This document shows positions 1 to 30,274 of a stretch of DNA of 64,000 bases, in pieces. The notes beneath the pieces were generated by a model. The model was not told where the DNA came from and made no database searches. It worked only from the letters and a program-made list of their open reading frames with translations. The position numbers were made by a program, and so were the translations under genes. Origin of the DNA: Cristatella mucedo. Taxonomy: Eukaryota > Bryozoa > Phylactolaemata > Cristatellidae. The first letter of the stretch is position 1, and the number at the start of each line of letters is the position of its first letter. The stretch is from the NCBI GenBank assembly GCA_009760855.2, contig WPIO01000016.1, forward strand, positions 4,297,001-4,361,000. The letters are read 5' to 3'.

Positions 1-1400
1 GACACAAGTATAAAAGCAGATGCTGCGAGAAGCAGCTACGTTTTCAACTGTGCTTGAACGTTGAAAACGTCTTGATGTCAGACGGTAGAGACTCCTGTAT
101 TGGGTAAAGAAACGTCACTTAGTGGGTCACGCAGCATAGCTGCCTATAAGTAGCATTTTCTCCGCCCCTTTCTTAAGTCTTGCCAGCTAAGATATGCTTA
201 ACTAGTTCACTTCTGCTCTTCAGCGGCTGGTGCAAGTGCCTTCGTACACCAGGAATCAGTCTCGCAAGCGACGCAACCAGTAGAGGTTGAAGCACTGGCA
301 ATCAATGCACTGGGTTCACTTCAGCCGATTTTACCGAGAGAGTGCTAGTGTAGCTAAACTTCAAGTTTAATATGACCTTTAATATTTCAGAACGGCAATC
401 GAGAATATTGTATTGCAATGTAGTTTTTATTTTAGTGAAACTAGAACGATTGCTATGCCAATTCCGCTATAGGAAAGAGAATGGAAAAGATCACACAAGA
501 CGGTGGCCTCCTGAGGAAACCCTTTTTTTTCTGCGACATTTTGATGGTGACTCTGGTTATTGTACAGTCGGTGGTGGGTCAGCAGCTTTTTCTATATTCG
601 GGCTTACCTTATTTCTTTCGGAATCCGAATTAGTGTCGCATAGTTGCTCATCTGCTTCCATGTGCAAGCCGATACTTGGATGCCTCTCAATCTCAGCACG
701 CGCGAACGCTGTCCAATGACCGAACAATCAGATGATGCGTGGATTGGTTAAATATGCATTGAAATAGACTCACTTCTCCCGCTATTGACCTGAAGTAGAG
801 GCTGCTCGTGAAGCATGCGAAATTTCAGCACGCATAAGCGTAGTAAGTTAACCTGTGCCTCAAATCCTATGGAGGCCACAACTTCAGCTGCGGTCTCGGC
901 CAAAGCCCAGAATAGAACGGACATCTGGATCCACCGACTGAAATCCTCTATGTATGTCTCTGTAAGAATATTCTTAATCAGCCAACTTTCTCATTTCCAG
1001 AGTAAGTAATTTATTCAAAAATAAAAAGTATATTTACTTCCTTGCTAGGCGAAACGATACTTATATCATCGCTCTTAACTACCAGAGTCAGACGGGCAGA
1101 CATTGCCCGAGGAAAGCCCGAGAAGAAAGTTTTTTTTTATAAGATAGCCTAATCGAAGCAAGACAGCGAGGCACCTAAAGGCGAGTGACAGACCTTGAAC
1201 TCGTGCTGCTTGATAGAGAGCGATTATAGTTCAAAGAGATCTGGTGCACTAAAGCAGTTGGGACACACAACTCCTCAGTGAGGTCCGAGTCTGTTTAACC
1301 TCTAGGTCAAAGTCGTCGTAACTAAATATTTGAATTTATGGTTATGACCTTTCAATTTGAAAATTTAAACCGATACCTAGCAGCAAAATGCTTATTACTA
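1..1400. other. No gene supported
   Basis: TATAAAAG occurs at 10-17 but no ORF with coding character follows. The ORFs at 372-719 and 815-1009 look like chance frames. Mixed unique DNA, no clear repeat. Confidence 0.6.
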
Positions 1401-1411
1401 AATACGGAGTA

Positions 1412-1495
1412 ATAATAATAATAGCACACTCGATAAAGCACCCTCAGAGAACTCGGTCTCTTTCTAGGTGCCTTCATTTATTTGCTGCAGTGATT
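1412..1495 (-). mobile_element. LINE family A 3' tail
   Basis: AATAATAATAATA followed by the reverse-complement hairpin (AAAGCACCCTCAGAGAACTC...GGTGCC) and a TTTGCTGCAG match to the 3' UTR. Confidence 0.6.
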
Positions 1496-1499
1496 AAAA

Positions 1500-3540
1500 C
1501 GAATGACTCAATGCAATAAAGCTACGCAAGAAATTGCGTTCATTGGAAACCTTGGTTGGTCCAAATTATTGCTCCTAAAAAGCTAAATCTTAATGCATGT
1601 ACTGTCATTTTATTACGACCGTGCGATCATTAATGTTAATGGCCTAGTTGATGGACTTGGTCAATCTGTCGCTCTCAAATGTTTTCTTATGCACATGTTA
1701 AATAATTTTGGCTAACTGAAGTTTTTTCATAATCCAGTTGCGTGCCGCATAAAAGTGAATAGAACATCTGTTTGAAAATGGTTTCTTTTTAAATCTTCTA
1801 GCGATATGCTGTGCAGTGTATGAGTAAATGCAAGAGCTTACTTTGCTGACATGTTTCTATCCTGCTCCGTGAAAACATAGGTTTTCATTAGTGAATTATT
1901 GAGTTCACTCGTACGGGTTCAGCAAGTGCCGCCTTTATCAATTCAAACTCGTTTTGCTCCAAGCTTTGGGCCCAGCCATTAGACGCGGCTTGACAATCAA
2001 TTAGCGAGTAACCATTAGTTCAACCGCTCTGGATTCGATGCTACGCATGCAGGGTGCCATTACAAGGCCAACTGCATGCTGCTGTACAAGACCTACAGCT
2101 AGCTTTCAGATTGATCTTGGCCCCACATTAGCTCCTCCAACGTTTACGAGCAGTATATTGTTTGGCTTGAGACTACACATGCTTCGCCAATTATTTGTAA
2201 GGATAGCCCATCTGTTCGCAAAATAATGGCGACCCCCTGACCTGTTCTTCTCTGCCATTGCTTCCCTTGAACTACGCGTGAATTTGATACTAACTCCTGC
2301 AGATTTTTGCTTCCTTTAACAATTTTTTGGGTATCTATTTCTGATCTGTTTTTTACTTACTTTTCGTAAATGTCTAGTGTAGTGTTTTCTTAAATGTCCG
2401 TACTATAAATTTACAATTATTTAGAAAAGAAGCAACCAGATGCATGCATTTGGTATATTCTCTAAATAGATTTAAGTCTCGGCAGCGTGTAAACGGGAGA
2501 CATGCAACGAAATGCTTTCGCAGGCAGAGAGAAAGGATCCCGCTTTTACCGGCCTATATCGCTCATCCTACAGGTAATGGGTGCTCTTTAGTACTGTTAA
2601 GCCACCATGCTGTCGCACTCATACCGGCATGCATTGGTTCTGCTTCCACCACTAGCTGTGCGTGCTTCGAGGAGTTAGTTCTACCAGTATCTACCACACA
2701 GCCGCAGAGACTGGCTCTAGCCAAAGTCTAGGCTTTCCACGAAGAACTTTGAGTTTTCTCATACATTCAGCCTCTACACGAGCTAACGGCAATCCCGAAA
2801 TCCATCCTGACACTTTTTAGTGGCAGGCAGAGTAAAAGAGTTATTGCTTTTAACAGGACCATCTGATTTCGACTGTTCGATGAGTCCGGCCTACACCCCT
2901 TTTACTTTTAAAGTGCAGATTTTTACAGACAGATATAAGACAGTCTGCCAGCGAGTCCGTTATGCCGCACTAAGCAAATTTTCAGCAGCAATATATTGAG
3001 TCGGAAAGACCTCGTTCAGAAAGAGTTTGCTGATGAAATGAGCTTTAACGTTCTAATCTTTGACTATGCATAACTCTCGTTTTCGGCCACTCGCTGTCCA
3101 AGGCCACGTCCGCCACAAGTACCAAAGCACCAGTGAGCTCACTCGATTTCAACGTGGTGCCGCCATGCTAAGTGAAGCCAGCATGACAGTTGGCCTCGTT
3201 CTCAGATGGCACCTCGTCCTAAGAAAAAAGTCTTTCCACATTCGCCTGCTCTAATTCCTCGCCACCGCTGAGACTTAGTTATGTGAGCAGGTGGCAAGTC
3301 TATGTGTTCCACCCCCTGGGAAACCTGGCCGAACGATCTCTACCCCTGCCACCGCTGGGCGATATCCACCCACGGTTGAAGAATACTGCTGACTCATTCT
3401 GTACTGATCACAGGAGAGCATCCACCAAATAGCTTCGTCGTATCTTGCTTCTTTGGCCAGACTCTGACCTAGGCATCCTCGCACATGTCTTTGTCGGAGA
3501 GATGTCTTTCCTGTCCCTAGCCAGAGCTTTTCTTCGACTA
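1500..3540. other. No gene supported
   Basis: AT-richer unique-looking DNA with only short ORFs (2038-2226, 2444-2731, 3060-3254). None shows domain-like sequence or convincing splice pairs. Confidence 0.6.
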
Positions 3541-3547
3541 GGAAATA

Positions 3548-3570
3548 TATACGTATATATATATATATAT
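3548..3570. repeat. (AT)n tract at SINE end
   Basis: TATATACGTATATATATATA-type repeat directly adjoining the 3' end of a minus-strand SINE B. Confidence 0.85.
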
Positions 3571-3730
3571 GATTCAACAGCCTCTTTTGTATAGCGACAG
3601 AAGAGCCTTTACGGCTATCACCACCGCTTGCAACGGCAATACAGGATCACCCACCGAAAGATTCAAGCCCACGATCTCGGGGCTGAGGTCGTGAAAAGCA
3701 GCCGCCTTACGCCAACCGCCTTGTGCCATC
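3571..3730 (-). mobile_element. SINE family B
   Basis: GATTCAACAGCCTCTTTTGT, GGCTATCACCACCGCTTGCA and GATTCAAGCCCACGATCTCG match the family B consensus in the minus sense. An (AT)n tract lies at its 3' end (3548-3570). Confidence 0.8.
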
Positions 3731-5800
3731 AGGGCTCACCAAAGAAGGTGGATGAGAAAGAGGGCGAAGCTAGGTTACTTCTGTCACGGACGCGGAGTGG
3801 TACACGACTGGATGCTGGAGCGACGAGCACTGCAAAGTGCTTGCTTTCGGGCTCGAACCCTATGCTCGAACCTTGGATGCAATCTCGTACGGCAGTTACA
3901 TTGGACACCCCTCGCCTTCCCCTGCCCCCACCCCCCACCCCCGCGGATGCTTGCCATGCAGACGCCGACGCTTCGCTGCCGAGTTCTAGAGCCAGAGCCG
4001 AGACGTTGCTACGCGTTCTCCTTCGTCTGACGTGCCGGTTTCCTTCCTTCCGGCTGCTAGGTGAAGTGGCAAGAGCGACTGCATTAGTCAAGTTCATGTT
4101 CGCTATTCAAGGCGAAATCCCAGGTGGCTGGCCGTGAATCATTTCAATAGCTCAACCGAAAGAACGCTTTTCTCCAACGCTGCAGCAGATATCTCGGCTG
4201 GCTGTACGCCGAAGAATGATCTATCTGTATCCCAGTGGCGGCGATTAGCAGCGATCGACCGCTGCCGTCCTAGAAATGGGTTAATTGCTGCAGCCGTGGC
4301 ATGTTTTCCGTACTTAAACGTGTGCAGCCTACTAGAGACGCGACTACAGAAGTTCGCGGTTCACTTCGCTAATTCGGTCAGCTGAGCAGTAGCCATTTCT
4401 CAAAGACGGCAGCCTAATGCGATCATTGCGATGCAATAAATGTCTGGACGAATCTTTATCGTCCAGATCATGTCGGTGGAATTGGCCTTCGCCAATCATT
4501 CCTCGCGATCGAAGCTTTTGTGTGAGCAACTGAAAAGTTCGCTCCCACCTAGACACCGTCGGGGCGTCCAGATAGCACGGAAGTCGCTCATCATTTCGCG
4601 ATCTGGTATCACGCCTCAGTCACGTACCGTCCGGGGTCCTCCACCTCATCATTCCAACCCTCCACACTTCCCCGGCCTACAGCTTGAATCTGACTGTCAT
4701 ACTGGTAGAGATTTGACATCGTGCGTATCGCAGCACACTCGATATCACGACAAGAGTCTGAGAAGAAGAAAATGCGGGATTCCTTCTAGTCAGAGGCAAG
4801 ACAGCGCCTGTCAAGCAGGAGTCACGGCAGCCATGCAGTATCGCTCATAGACCGGTGGCCAAGACTCTGGGTGACGACTTACATCCTGTAGCTCCTTGTT
4901 CACATCAGTTTAAACCATGCACACATCAGGCTTCTTTGTGCCTGGCTGCGGCGCACGCGTGCTCGCGAGCGCACACACATGCGAGCGCGCTCGAGCACAC
5001 AAACACAAAAGCACACAAGTTACCCTGTAACAGACTCGGATGTGTTATAAGGTCTCCGGGGGCCAAACAGAAAAGGAGTCTTTGAATCAAACGAGGACCA
5101 TTGCCTCTGAGTTCTGCCTGGCTCCTTCAATACAAGAGTAGCAGTAGGTCATCTGTGCGTCATAGGTCGTATGTGGGCAGGGTCTGTGGCTCATCGGTGT
5201 CGCTGAAACGATGGCAGTTGCTGTCGACGAGGAATCTTGGCAGTGGTGGCTGCGGTATTTGTACGTCGACAATGCTGGCGACACACTTCCAGTGGGCAGC
5301 TTGACTATTCATAGGCGAACATCATAGATAGCTGACAAGAGTCAGCCTGACTGGCAAGCAGCTCGGCGTTGCCCTTTAGGGTTGCCCTGTAGGGCTGCCC
5401 TTACGCGGGCCACGCTCTCGAGCTTCCTAAGACTGCCCTAAGCCCTTATCCGCGACGCTGTCCGTTAGGCTGCGTGTGTCGGTCGAGAGACTTCAAGCGA
5501 GGCTGTGTGTGAGGCTGTTCCGTGGGCTGTACCATGCGATAGTCCTGCGGTGCACTCCAGTGAGCCCCACCCGTGAGCTCGTCCAGTGCGGCCATTCCGC
5601 GACGCAGTCACGTCAGCCCGTCCCGTCCGCCAATCCCGTGAATATGCCAGTGGATTGTGCCACTCGTGGACAGCAAGGGCATTCAAGCCAGCCTGAATCG
5701 CTCTACTTCTCTCTACAACAAGCTCTCTGAAGGACTTTGTTTCTGTCTTCCTGCATGTACACCTATAGCTGTATCTCTGTTTCTTTATGCATTCTTGCCT
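3731..5800. other. No gene supported; GC-richer
   Basis: Overlapping ORFs occur on both strands at 3628-4137, as expected of GC-rich non-coding DNA. GCGAGCGCACACACATGCGA-type purine/pyrimidine alternation lies at 4960-5010. Short GTTGCCCTTTAGGGTTGCCC-type repeats at 5367-5400. Confidence 0.55.
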
Positions 5801-5802
5801 CC

Positions 5803-6549
<747 letters not shown>

Positions 6550-6755
6550 CGATCACCGACTCACTGGTTGTCATTCTATCGCTGTCTGTCTCTTCATTCC
6601 ATCTAAATGACGGTCTATCAGTCACTGTTTATCTCTCTCTACCTACTTATCTATAGGCATCTAGCTATCTACCGAGCTCTCGCCAACCTTTTCACTAATG
6701 ATTAATGTATGAATTGATATACATTCCTCTCTCGGTCCCTCCCTCTTTGTTTTAC

Positions 6756-6759
<4 letters not shown>

Positions 6760-6793
<34 letters not shown>

Positions 6794-6850
6794 CTTTGTC
6801 TCTCTGAATCTCTCAGTCTTCATCTCTGTCTGCCTGTCTCTGTCTCTATC
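6760..6850. repeat. CT-rich tract
   Basis: Shorter (CT)n followed by CTGT/CTCT variants, running into the LINE B fragment. Confidence 0.85.
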
Positions 6851-6854
6851 TCAT

Positions 6855-7335
6855 TCTAAAGTTCTTACGCTGACCCACAAGGCCCGCCACGGCTTGGCTC
6901 CTTCATACCTAGCTGAACTGCTACATCAGTTTCAGCCTGTTCGCGCCCTCAGGTCCTGTGTGGACAATAAATTAGCTGTCCCATTCCTCCGCTTAAAGAC
7001 AGTTGGCGACAGAAGCTTTAGCTCTGCAGGTCCTAGACTGTGGAACTCGCTTCCACAATTCTTACGCAACGACATCTACTCTCCAACTGCCGACTATGGC
7101 ACATCTTTTTCAGCGGCCCTGAACTGCTACTTCTATGCTATTCACTACCTCAACTGCTCTCCTAACTCTGCTATGCTTCCCACTTTCTCTTTGTTGCGTG
7201 AGACGAAGTCTGTTGGCTACCGAATGCGTACCGAAAGCCGCTTAGGCTGTGAGTGCGCTATACAAAACTCTCCTGCGTAACGCCCAAATGGTCTTTATGA
7301 CTTTGTGGAGTTACTGACGGAGATACATTACATTC
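6855..7335 (+). mobile_element. LINE family B 3' part
   Basis: Open in frame: [20 protein letters not shown], then [20 protein letters not shown], the typical post-RT end of L2/CR1 elements, to a stop at 7278. The 3' UTR ends GGAGATACATTACATT at about 7318-7334. It directly follows CT-rich repeats. Confidence 0.88.
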
Positions 7336-8061
7336 TCTCTCTTTCTCTGCTCTTTATCTGCCTGGATCTGCCTTTCTATGCCCTTCAATGTTTCTCTCTT
7401 TCTCTCTCCCTTCCTTCCTTCCTCCCTACTCTCTGCCTGCCTGTTCCTCTGCCTCTCTCTGACCCTCTTCGAGCTTACTTCGTATCTAATTTTTGCAGAT
7501 GCAACATAAGACCTAGCACAAAGGCTCTGACACCGGAAGAGTTACCAGTTACTGCCGTCTCTTCTAAGCTGCATAAATCTATGGAGACGCTGTTAGGTTT
7601 CGTGAGCAGATGGCAATGGTCCTTTCGCCGGCCGCCCGCCGCCCGCCGCTATTATCTCGTCGCTCGAGGCGATCGGACGTAATGAGACATCGGAGGGCCA
7701 ATTTTATTTGTCAAATATCTCTGCGGCCATCTGGCATTAGCAGGCGAAGACGTCTCGACATTGACGAGCGAGCAGCGTAGTGGCCTAATTTCTTCCCTTA
7801 CGCCCCTAGGAGGCAGGCCACAACGGTAAAGCGGCCGGTAGCCACGGGAGGTTTCCGCCGTAGCCCTTGCCTCAGTCCATTTATGGTGCACCCTTGGGTC
7901 CAAAGGTTGGCTAAAGTTCTCATTCGGCCGACCTCCCTGCCGCCTCCTTCTCCTCCTCCTCAGCAACTAGGCGGTCGACTTCCAATGTCCTCGGTCACTA
8001 GGAGCCCTGCCACCTTTGACCCGGGAAAAGCTGCAGGCTCTTCGGGCGCGAAAGAGAACCT

Positions 8062-8104
8062 CGGCTCCACGCTCGGCCTCGAGCCTAGGCCGAGCGTGGA
8101 GCCG
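8062..8104. repeat. Perfect 18 bp inverted repeat, 7-nt loop
   Basis: The arms 8062-8079 (CGGCTCCACGCTCGGCCT) and 8087-8104 are exact reverse complements around CGAGCCT. It sits 13 bp before the (CTG)n tract. Confidence 0.85.
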
Positions 8105-8112
8105 CCATCAGA

Positions 8113-8116
<4 letters not shown>

Positions 8117-8175
<59 letters not shown>
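8117..8175. repeat. (CTG)n trinucleotide tract
   Basis: About 19-20 pure CTG units (CAG on the minus strand). It is open in several frames (poly-Leu, poly-Ser, poly-Ala), but no gene context supports translation. Confidence 0.95.
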
Positions 8176-8176
<1 letters not shown>

Positions 8177-9082
8177 GCTCGCTCCTCCACTCGGCAGCGG
8201 CGGCCTTGCTAGCGATGCCGGCGCTGCTTCGGAGATCGAAGCGCCATGCTCCCCGTGCCCGAAACTCGCTTACCGACATCCGGCGTCGAGACATCTCCTG
8301 ACTTGAACGCTTAAAAGGACGTTTAGAAATTTCATGCTCCTCGAAGCACTGGCTACTGCATGTTGGCTGGATCGGTCCTTTTTCGCGAAAGGCGAGTTAT
8401 TACTAACCTGTCGACGTGCTTTCTTTCAAGCATGCGTAAAAAAGCGTACGCCTAGACAGAGATCCTTAAAGAGCTCGTTAGGGCGCTCCTCAGTTCCCAA
8501 AAAGCACAAAAAATTTCTTGTATCATTATTATTGTTATTATAACAATCACCGCTGGCTTCGTACTGCTCCGTACTTGGCTTCAGCGTGACCAATCTCGGA
8601 GAGCGCCAGGAGAACGCCTACGAGAGCACCGCCTCGCGACGAGCCTGCGTGCTAGCAAAATATTAAATTACCAAAATTATCTAATTAGCAAAGCGGCCCT
8701 TCAAAGAAAGCGAGAAATGCGCCCGTTGACCGCACGAGAAGCCGCGACCATTGACCGCACGATAAGGGGCGCTCTTGCTGTGCTCAACGCTTCGCCTCTA
8801 GCACGTGCAGCGGCCGACGCCGTCCGGATGGCCGTGCCCGCGGCCGCTCCGCTGAAGGGCGCTGTCGCGCCTCAGGCGGTCGAGCCCACCTGCTCCATCT
8901 TTTCTCAGCGAGCGAGCTCAATTAATGCTCATCTCGAGAGCTCGTTCGTTCACTCGAGCTTCGTTCAGAGGCACCCTCTCACAGACGCCGGGTGTCGAGC
9001 GCTTGAGGCAAATCCAAGCCGATGACGAAAGGTCGGAAGCCGAAGACGGAAAGCTGTCCGAGAGCCGAATCAGCCGGCCACC

Positions 9083-9445
9083 TTCAAGGTTCCATCACTC
9101 ACGTTTAGGTCCCTTCATTCTTTGGATCCAGCCTACCTATCAAAACTACTCCCCCACCAGGCTAGCTATCGTCTCACTTGCTTTTTTTTTAATCAAATCA
9201 TCTAGCAATCTATACATATACCTCGTAAGAACCTCAAATCCTTTGGAGACCTTGCGTTTCGTTCATATACTACAAAAGCCTGGAACTTACTCCCGACTGA
9301 TGTCACGACATAACCAGGCTCGATGGCATTTAAAATACCGGTACAAACGCACCTGTTTATCGCAGCATTTAGCATTTAGTGGGTCTTCGTAATTCGTCTT
9401 GAATGTTCTTCCGTGTGCTGACACTGTGCATGCTGTAACTATCGA
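9083..9445 (+). mobile_element. Diverged LINE family A fragment
   Basis: Matches the C-terminal RT region (TTTAGGTCCCTTCATTCTTT, AAAGCCTGGAACT) and the first part of the 3' UTR. It holds stops and a T-rich insertion near 9182. Confidence 0.7.
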
Positions 9446-9484
9446 TATTACTTGGTGACTCGGTGCATGTATACATATACAGGG

Positions 9485-9488
9485 GCAG

Positions 9489-9558
<70 letters not shown>

Positions 9559-9562
9559 CTGC
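9485..9562. repeat. (AT)n palindrome
   Basis: About 34 AT units bounded by GCAGTT and AACTGC, giving a 78 bp perfect palindrome, able to extrude as a cruciform. Confidence 0.93.
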
Positions 9563-9869
9563 TATTGGGCTTGATTTTACTACGCGAATTTCACATTATA
9601 AAGTGGGCGTAGCCGCTACGCCAACTCCTGATCAGGCGGGGTGGGCGTGGTTTCTTCTGGCCTAGTGTGCCGTCTTGACCCAATGAAAGGGCCTAGTAGT
9701 CCAAAAGGTTTGACATTCATGCTCTTATACGCGAATTCCCCCATCCCGACAATCTCCCGCCCTCCTCCCCCCGTCACGCACCCGCAGCCGTTCGCTGTCT
9801 GGAGGAGCGTCCTCCAGCTGAAGCTGCCGCAAGGCAAAAGCGCTCGACTGCCCAGCGCTACGTCCATTC

Positions 9870-10228
9870 CTCGGCCTAAAGGCGACAGAAGCTTTAGCTT
9901 TGCGGGTCCTGTGGGACTGTGGGACTCGCTTCCACGATTACCCACGATCCTAACGCAACGACAACTTCTCTCCTATTGCCGACTCATCCTTTCCAGCGGT
10001 CCTGAGCTGCTACTTCCACACGCCGCTCACGACCTCAACTGCTCTCCAGACTCTGCAATGCTTCTCACTTTCTCTATTTTGCGTGAGATTAAGTCTGTTG
10101 GCTACCGAATGCCTACCGAAAGCGGCTTGAACGGCGAGTTCGCTAAGCAAAACTGTCTTGCGTAACGCCCACATAGTCTTTGCGGCTTTGTGGTGTTACA
10201 GGTGGAGATACATTACATTACATTACGT
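9870..10228 (+). mobile_element. LINE family B 3' part
   Basis: ORF end matching family B (GDRSFSFAGPVGLWDSLPRL, then EIKSVGYRMPTESGL) and the 3' UTR ending GGTGGAGATACATTACATTA with (CATTA)n. A small internal duplication after SLPRLPT adds a few residues. Confidence 0.85.
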
Positions 10229-10760
10229 CTCGCGGGCTAATATCGGGATAGGCTCACTTCCGCCACCGCCGAATTCTCTCACTGCTCCGAAGTTTGCCTT
10301 TCCGTGTCCGTCTGTTGACGATCCTGCTGCGGCAATCAGACCGGCTTCGCTTCGCTCTGCTGACTCTGCTAATCCATTCGTAATGCGTTGGAGCGCCCAT
10401 GCAGACGCAATCTGTAGCGTCCGCTGACGCACGCAGACGGCAACCCTTCTTCCGATTGAGATCTGTGGTTTGTGTTCCTGTGTATGCACGCGATTATAGA
10501 TCAGTGAGAACGCCTGCATAGCTGAGAATGGCTGTGTTCGGGAGCGCTGTGGGCGCCTTGAAGAATATACGCCTTTGAAAGCCAGCTTCGGTGGTCTGCA
10601 TACTTCTACGTGCTGTTGGGAGAGCATTAATCTGCATGATCGACCCCAGATAGGCCATTCTAGCTAGGGGAATCGCCTGCAAATAGTTACAGTCGAACGT
10701 AGGCAGGTCAACGCTCAGCCTCTCCCTATACCTCTACCTCGGCGTCTGCAACGCCGCAGG
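10229..10760. other. No gene supported
   Basis: Overlapping ORFs on both strands (for example 10627-10223 minus) have no domain character. It lies between a LINE B and a LINE A fragment. Confidence 0.55.
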
Positions 10761-10761
10761 C

Positions 10762-11460
10762 GAACGATGATAAAACCAACTTGCTAGCTATGTGAAAACC
10801 AAGTGTTATTCAGGAATAAGAAAGGCTAATACTCCCTGTTGGCTCTGCTAGCATATCTCTTGTTAAACCTGCAAGAAATCTAGGTGTCATGTTCCAAAGT
10901 GACCTTGCATTAGACGACCGCATCAGCTCCACAATCAAGTCTGCCTACTTTCAGATACATAACATTGCTAAAATTCGGGCTTGTTTAGACAGGGATACCA
11001 CATCTAAATTGGTCCATGCATTTGTGACATCCCGTCTTGACTTCTGTAACTCACTGCTTGCTGGTCAACCGGCCTGTCCACTCAGGTGCTTACAGTGGGT
11101 GCAAAGCTACGCAGCTAGGCTTTTCTGTGATGAGCGTTGCAGTTGCCACATCACACCACTTCTCTCCAACCTGCACTGGCTACGAGTCAAGCAACTGATC
11201 GACTTCAAGGTTTTGTCGCTCACTTTTAGTTCCCTTCATTCTTTGGCTCCAGCCTATCTCTCAGGTCTACTCCTCCACCAGGCCAAGCGACCCTGTGCAT
11301 GTCACCCCTAACCATGATATCCTTGTTGTTTATTGAGCATGCTACCTCTAACCATTTGATTGTGCTTCCTTTGTAGCAAATTTAAAGTGCTTAGAAAGAG
11401 AGTGAGTTCTCTGAGGGTGCTATAGCAAATGAACTATTTTATTATTATTATTATTATTAA
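10762..11460 (+). mobile_element. LINE family A fragment
   Basis: Starts in the post-active-site part of RT (NLGVMFQSDLALDDRISSTI), includes a 140-residue ORF (10889-11311) and jumps by internal deletion at about 11290 into the 3' UTR. It ends with the hairpin and (ATT)n at 11440-11460. Confidence 0.85.
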
Positions 11461-12786
11461 CTCAATTCGCAAGATGTGGGAAGGTGGTAAAGCCACCAAC
11501 TTCTGACAGCAAATCGCGAATACATCAACAACAAAGGATTTGTCAACTTTGAAGGAACGGTCTCATGCCGACAGGATAGTATCACTAGAAGCAGCAGCCG
11601 GGATAAAAATCTCTCAAGTGACCGAAACACTTAATCCTCGACCCTCTTTGACCAAGTTTGACCTAATGGGCTTGCTGTTAGTTATTTATTTACGACCTAC
11701 CTATTATAAGTAATAGTCAACGACTTCTTACTCAACATCTAGTAGCATTTAGCAATGCTCTAGAGAGATGCCAAATAGTGAGCATGCCAAAATTATCGTC
11801 CGCATGGAGACTGCCGTCTTCTATGTTCGTTGCTGAATCGTAGTCGCTCTACAAATGACAGCTGAGATACTTGAAAGCTTTATATAACCATTGACAGAAC
11901 TGAAAGGATGCACAAACAAAAGAGGTCGTGGAGTAGACACTTACCCTTTTACTAATTATACGAAGCTAAGCGAACCAAAGCCATCGCTAGCACCGACGAA
12001 ATTACGAGAATTCGGCAGCTCGGTCCATGTGCGGTTACGTTTTATTGGCTGATTAATTTGCGTCGTCATATCAGAGCACGGCTGGCCGTTCGACTGGATT
12101 GGTTGGAAAATACAGCTAGCTTGAGTCTGCAGAAGGATATGAGTTATAGAAAATTCACGCGTCTATCGATCAACGGTCGGGCTGCTGCTTCACAGCCCTC
12201 GCTTCACACTAGCTAATACCACCATTATAGAGGTACATTATAGAGGGTACCAGTGATAAGAATTACAGGTACCAAAGATAAGGAACAGGAAAGGCTGTGC
12301 CTGGAAATAGAGCTGCTCACTGGGTCAGACTGGAGCATAGGAGGTCTAGTCGAGGCACGAATTTCACGAACGCTTTCGAGTCAGGAACTTGCAGCGAAAG
12401 CTTGAAAACACGGGAGCTCAAAGCTTAAAAAGAGGAATAGAGTGGAATGGAATTAATTGGCTACCTCGCAAGTTGATCAGAGATCAGGCCTCAGATTTAC
12501 GAATGACTGACTGAGCAGCAGTCTGGTCCACTTTATGAAGCAAACGACTGCTCGAAGCAACAGAGGCGACAGCTCGGGTCACTCGACCGTTTCGAGTAGC
12601 AATCGCGAAACCAGTTAGCATCATGGGAACTAGGCGTTAGTAGATCGAATTACCTCTATCAGCAGCTGCTTCTCTGTAACATAACTCGCCAAACCACTTC
12701 AGCTCCCTTGACCTTTTTCAGCAGTGACGAGTGTACACATGACTGACACGTGGTCCGGTTCCTCTACTTCCGGTAAAGCACATCCC
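11461..12786. other. No gene supported
   Basis: No ORF over 60 codons and no recognised repeat. It lies downstream of the minus-strand membrane gene. Confidence 0.6.
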
Positions 12787-12902
<116 letters not shown>

Positions 12903-12964
12903 TTGCTTCCCCGGCGATTTACACGGGTAAATAGTCTAAAACAGCTGCAAGCGATAAATAAACG

Positions 12965-12970
12965 TTTATT
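12965..12970 (-). terminator. Poly(A) signal AATAAA for the membrane protein gene
   Basis: Plus-strand TTTATT at 12965-12970 reads AATAAA on the minus strand, about 430 bp past the stop codon. A plus-strand AATAAA overlaps just upstream at 12957-12962; no plus-strand gene is seen to need it. Confidence 0.45.
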
Positions 12971-13401
12971 GGCTTACTATCGAGATGAGTATGCTCCTAA
13001 AAACATAAAAAAAAAGACTTTGCCACCAGCTCTCCAGCGAGGAGGCAGAAGCACGTCCAACTGAACGACGAGCAAGGGGGCTTAAGTAACAATGCTAATC
13101 TTTCGAGCCACGCATCAGCCAGCTAGCACCCCAGGTGGCAGGCTGCTGCAGACGACAATTGCCACTGTACGTACACAGACGCACGCAATGCGAGTCTGTC
13201 AGTGAGAAATACTTGCCGCAGCCTGTAAGCCGTACTTGCATCGCAGTAATGGCGGCGCACATGCTCGTGACTACAGGTTGTGGCAACAGCTCAATTCAAT
13301 TCGCTCCCCCTGATGCTGCTGCTCACGATCGTGAGAACGAACAAGTGCCTGCGGCACGGCACTGGTCGGACAGGCGGCTGCTGCCGCAAAGAATCGAGCG
13401 A

Positions 13402-30274
<16,873 letters not shown>

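Larger units (their letters stand above)
7336..9080. other. GC-rich island without a confirmed gene
   Basis: CpG-dense from about 7620 to 8310 and again 8570-9080, including the hairpin and (CTG)n tract. It could be a promoter or first-exon region, but no start plus donor was convincing. Confidence 0.5.

Noticed and set aside
7883..8306. ORFs with poly-Leu, poly-Cys, poly-Ser and poly-Ala runs
   Set aside because: Frames of the (CTG)n tract; all frames are open equally and no splice or homology support exists.
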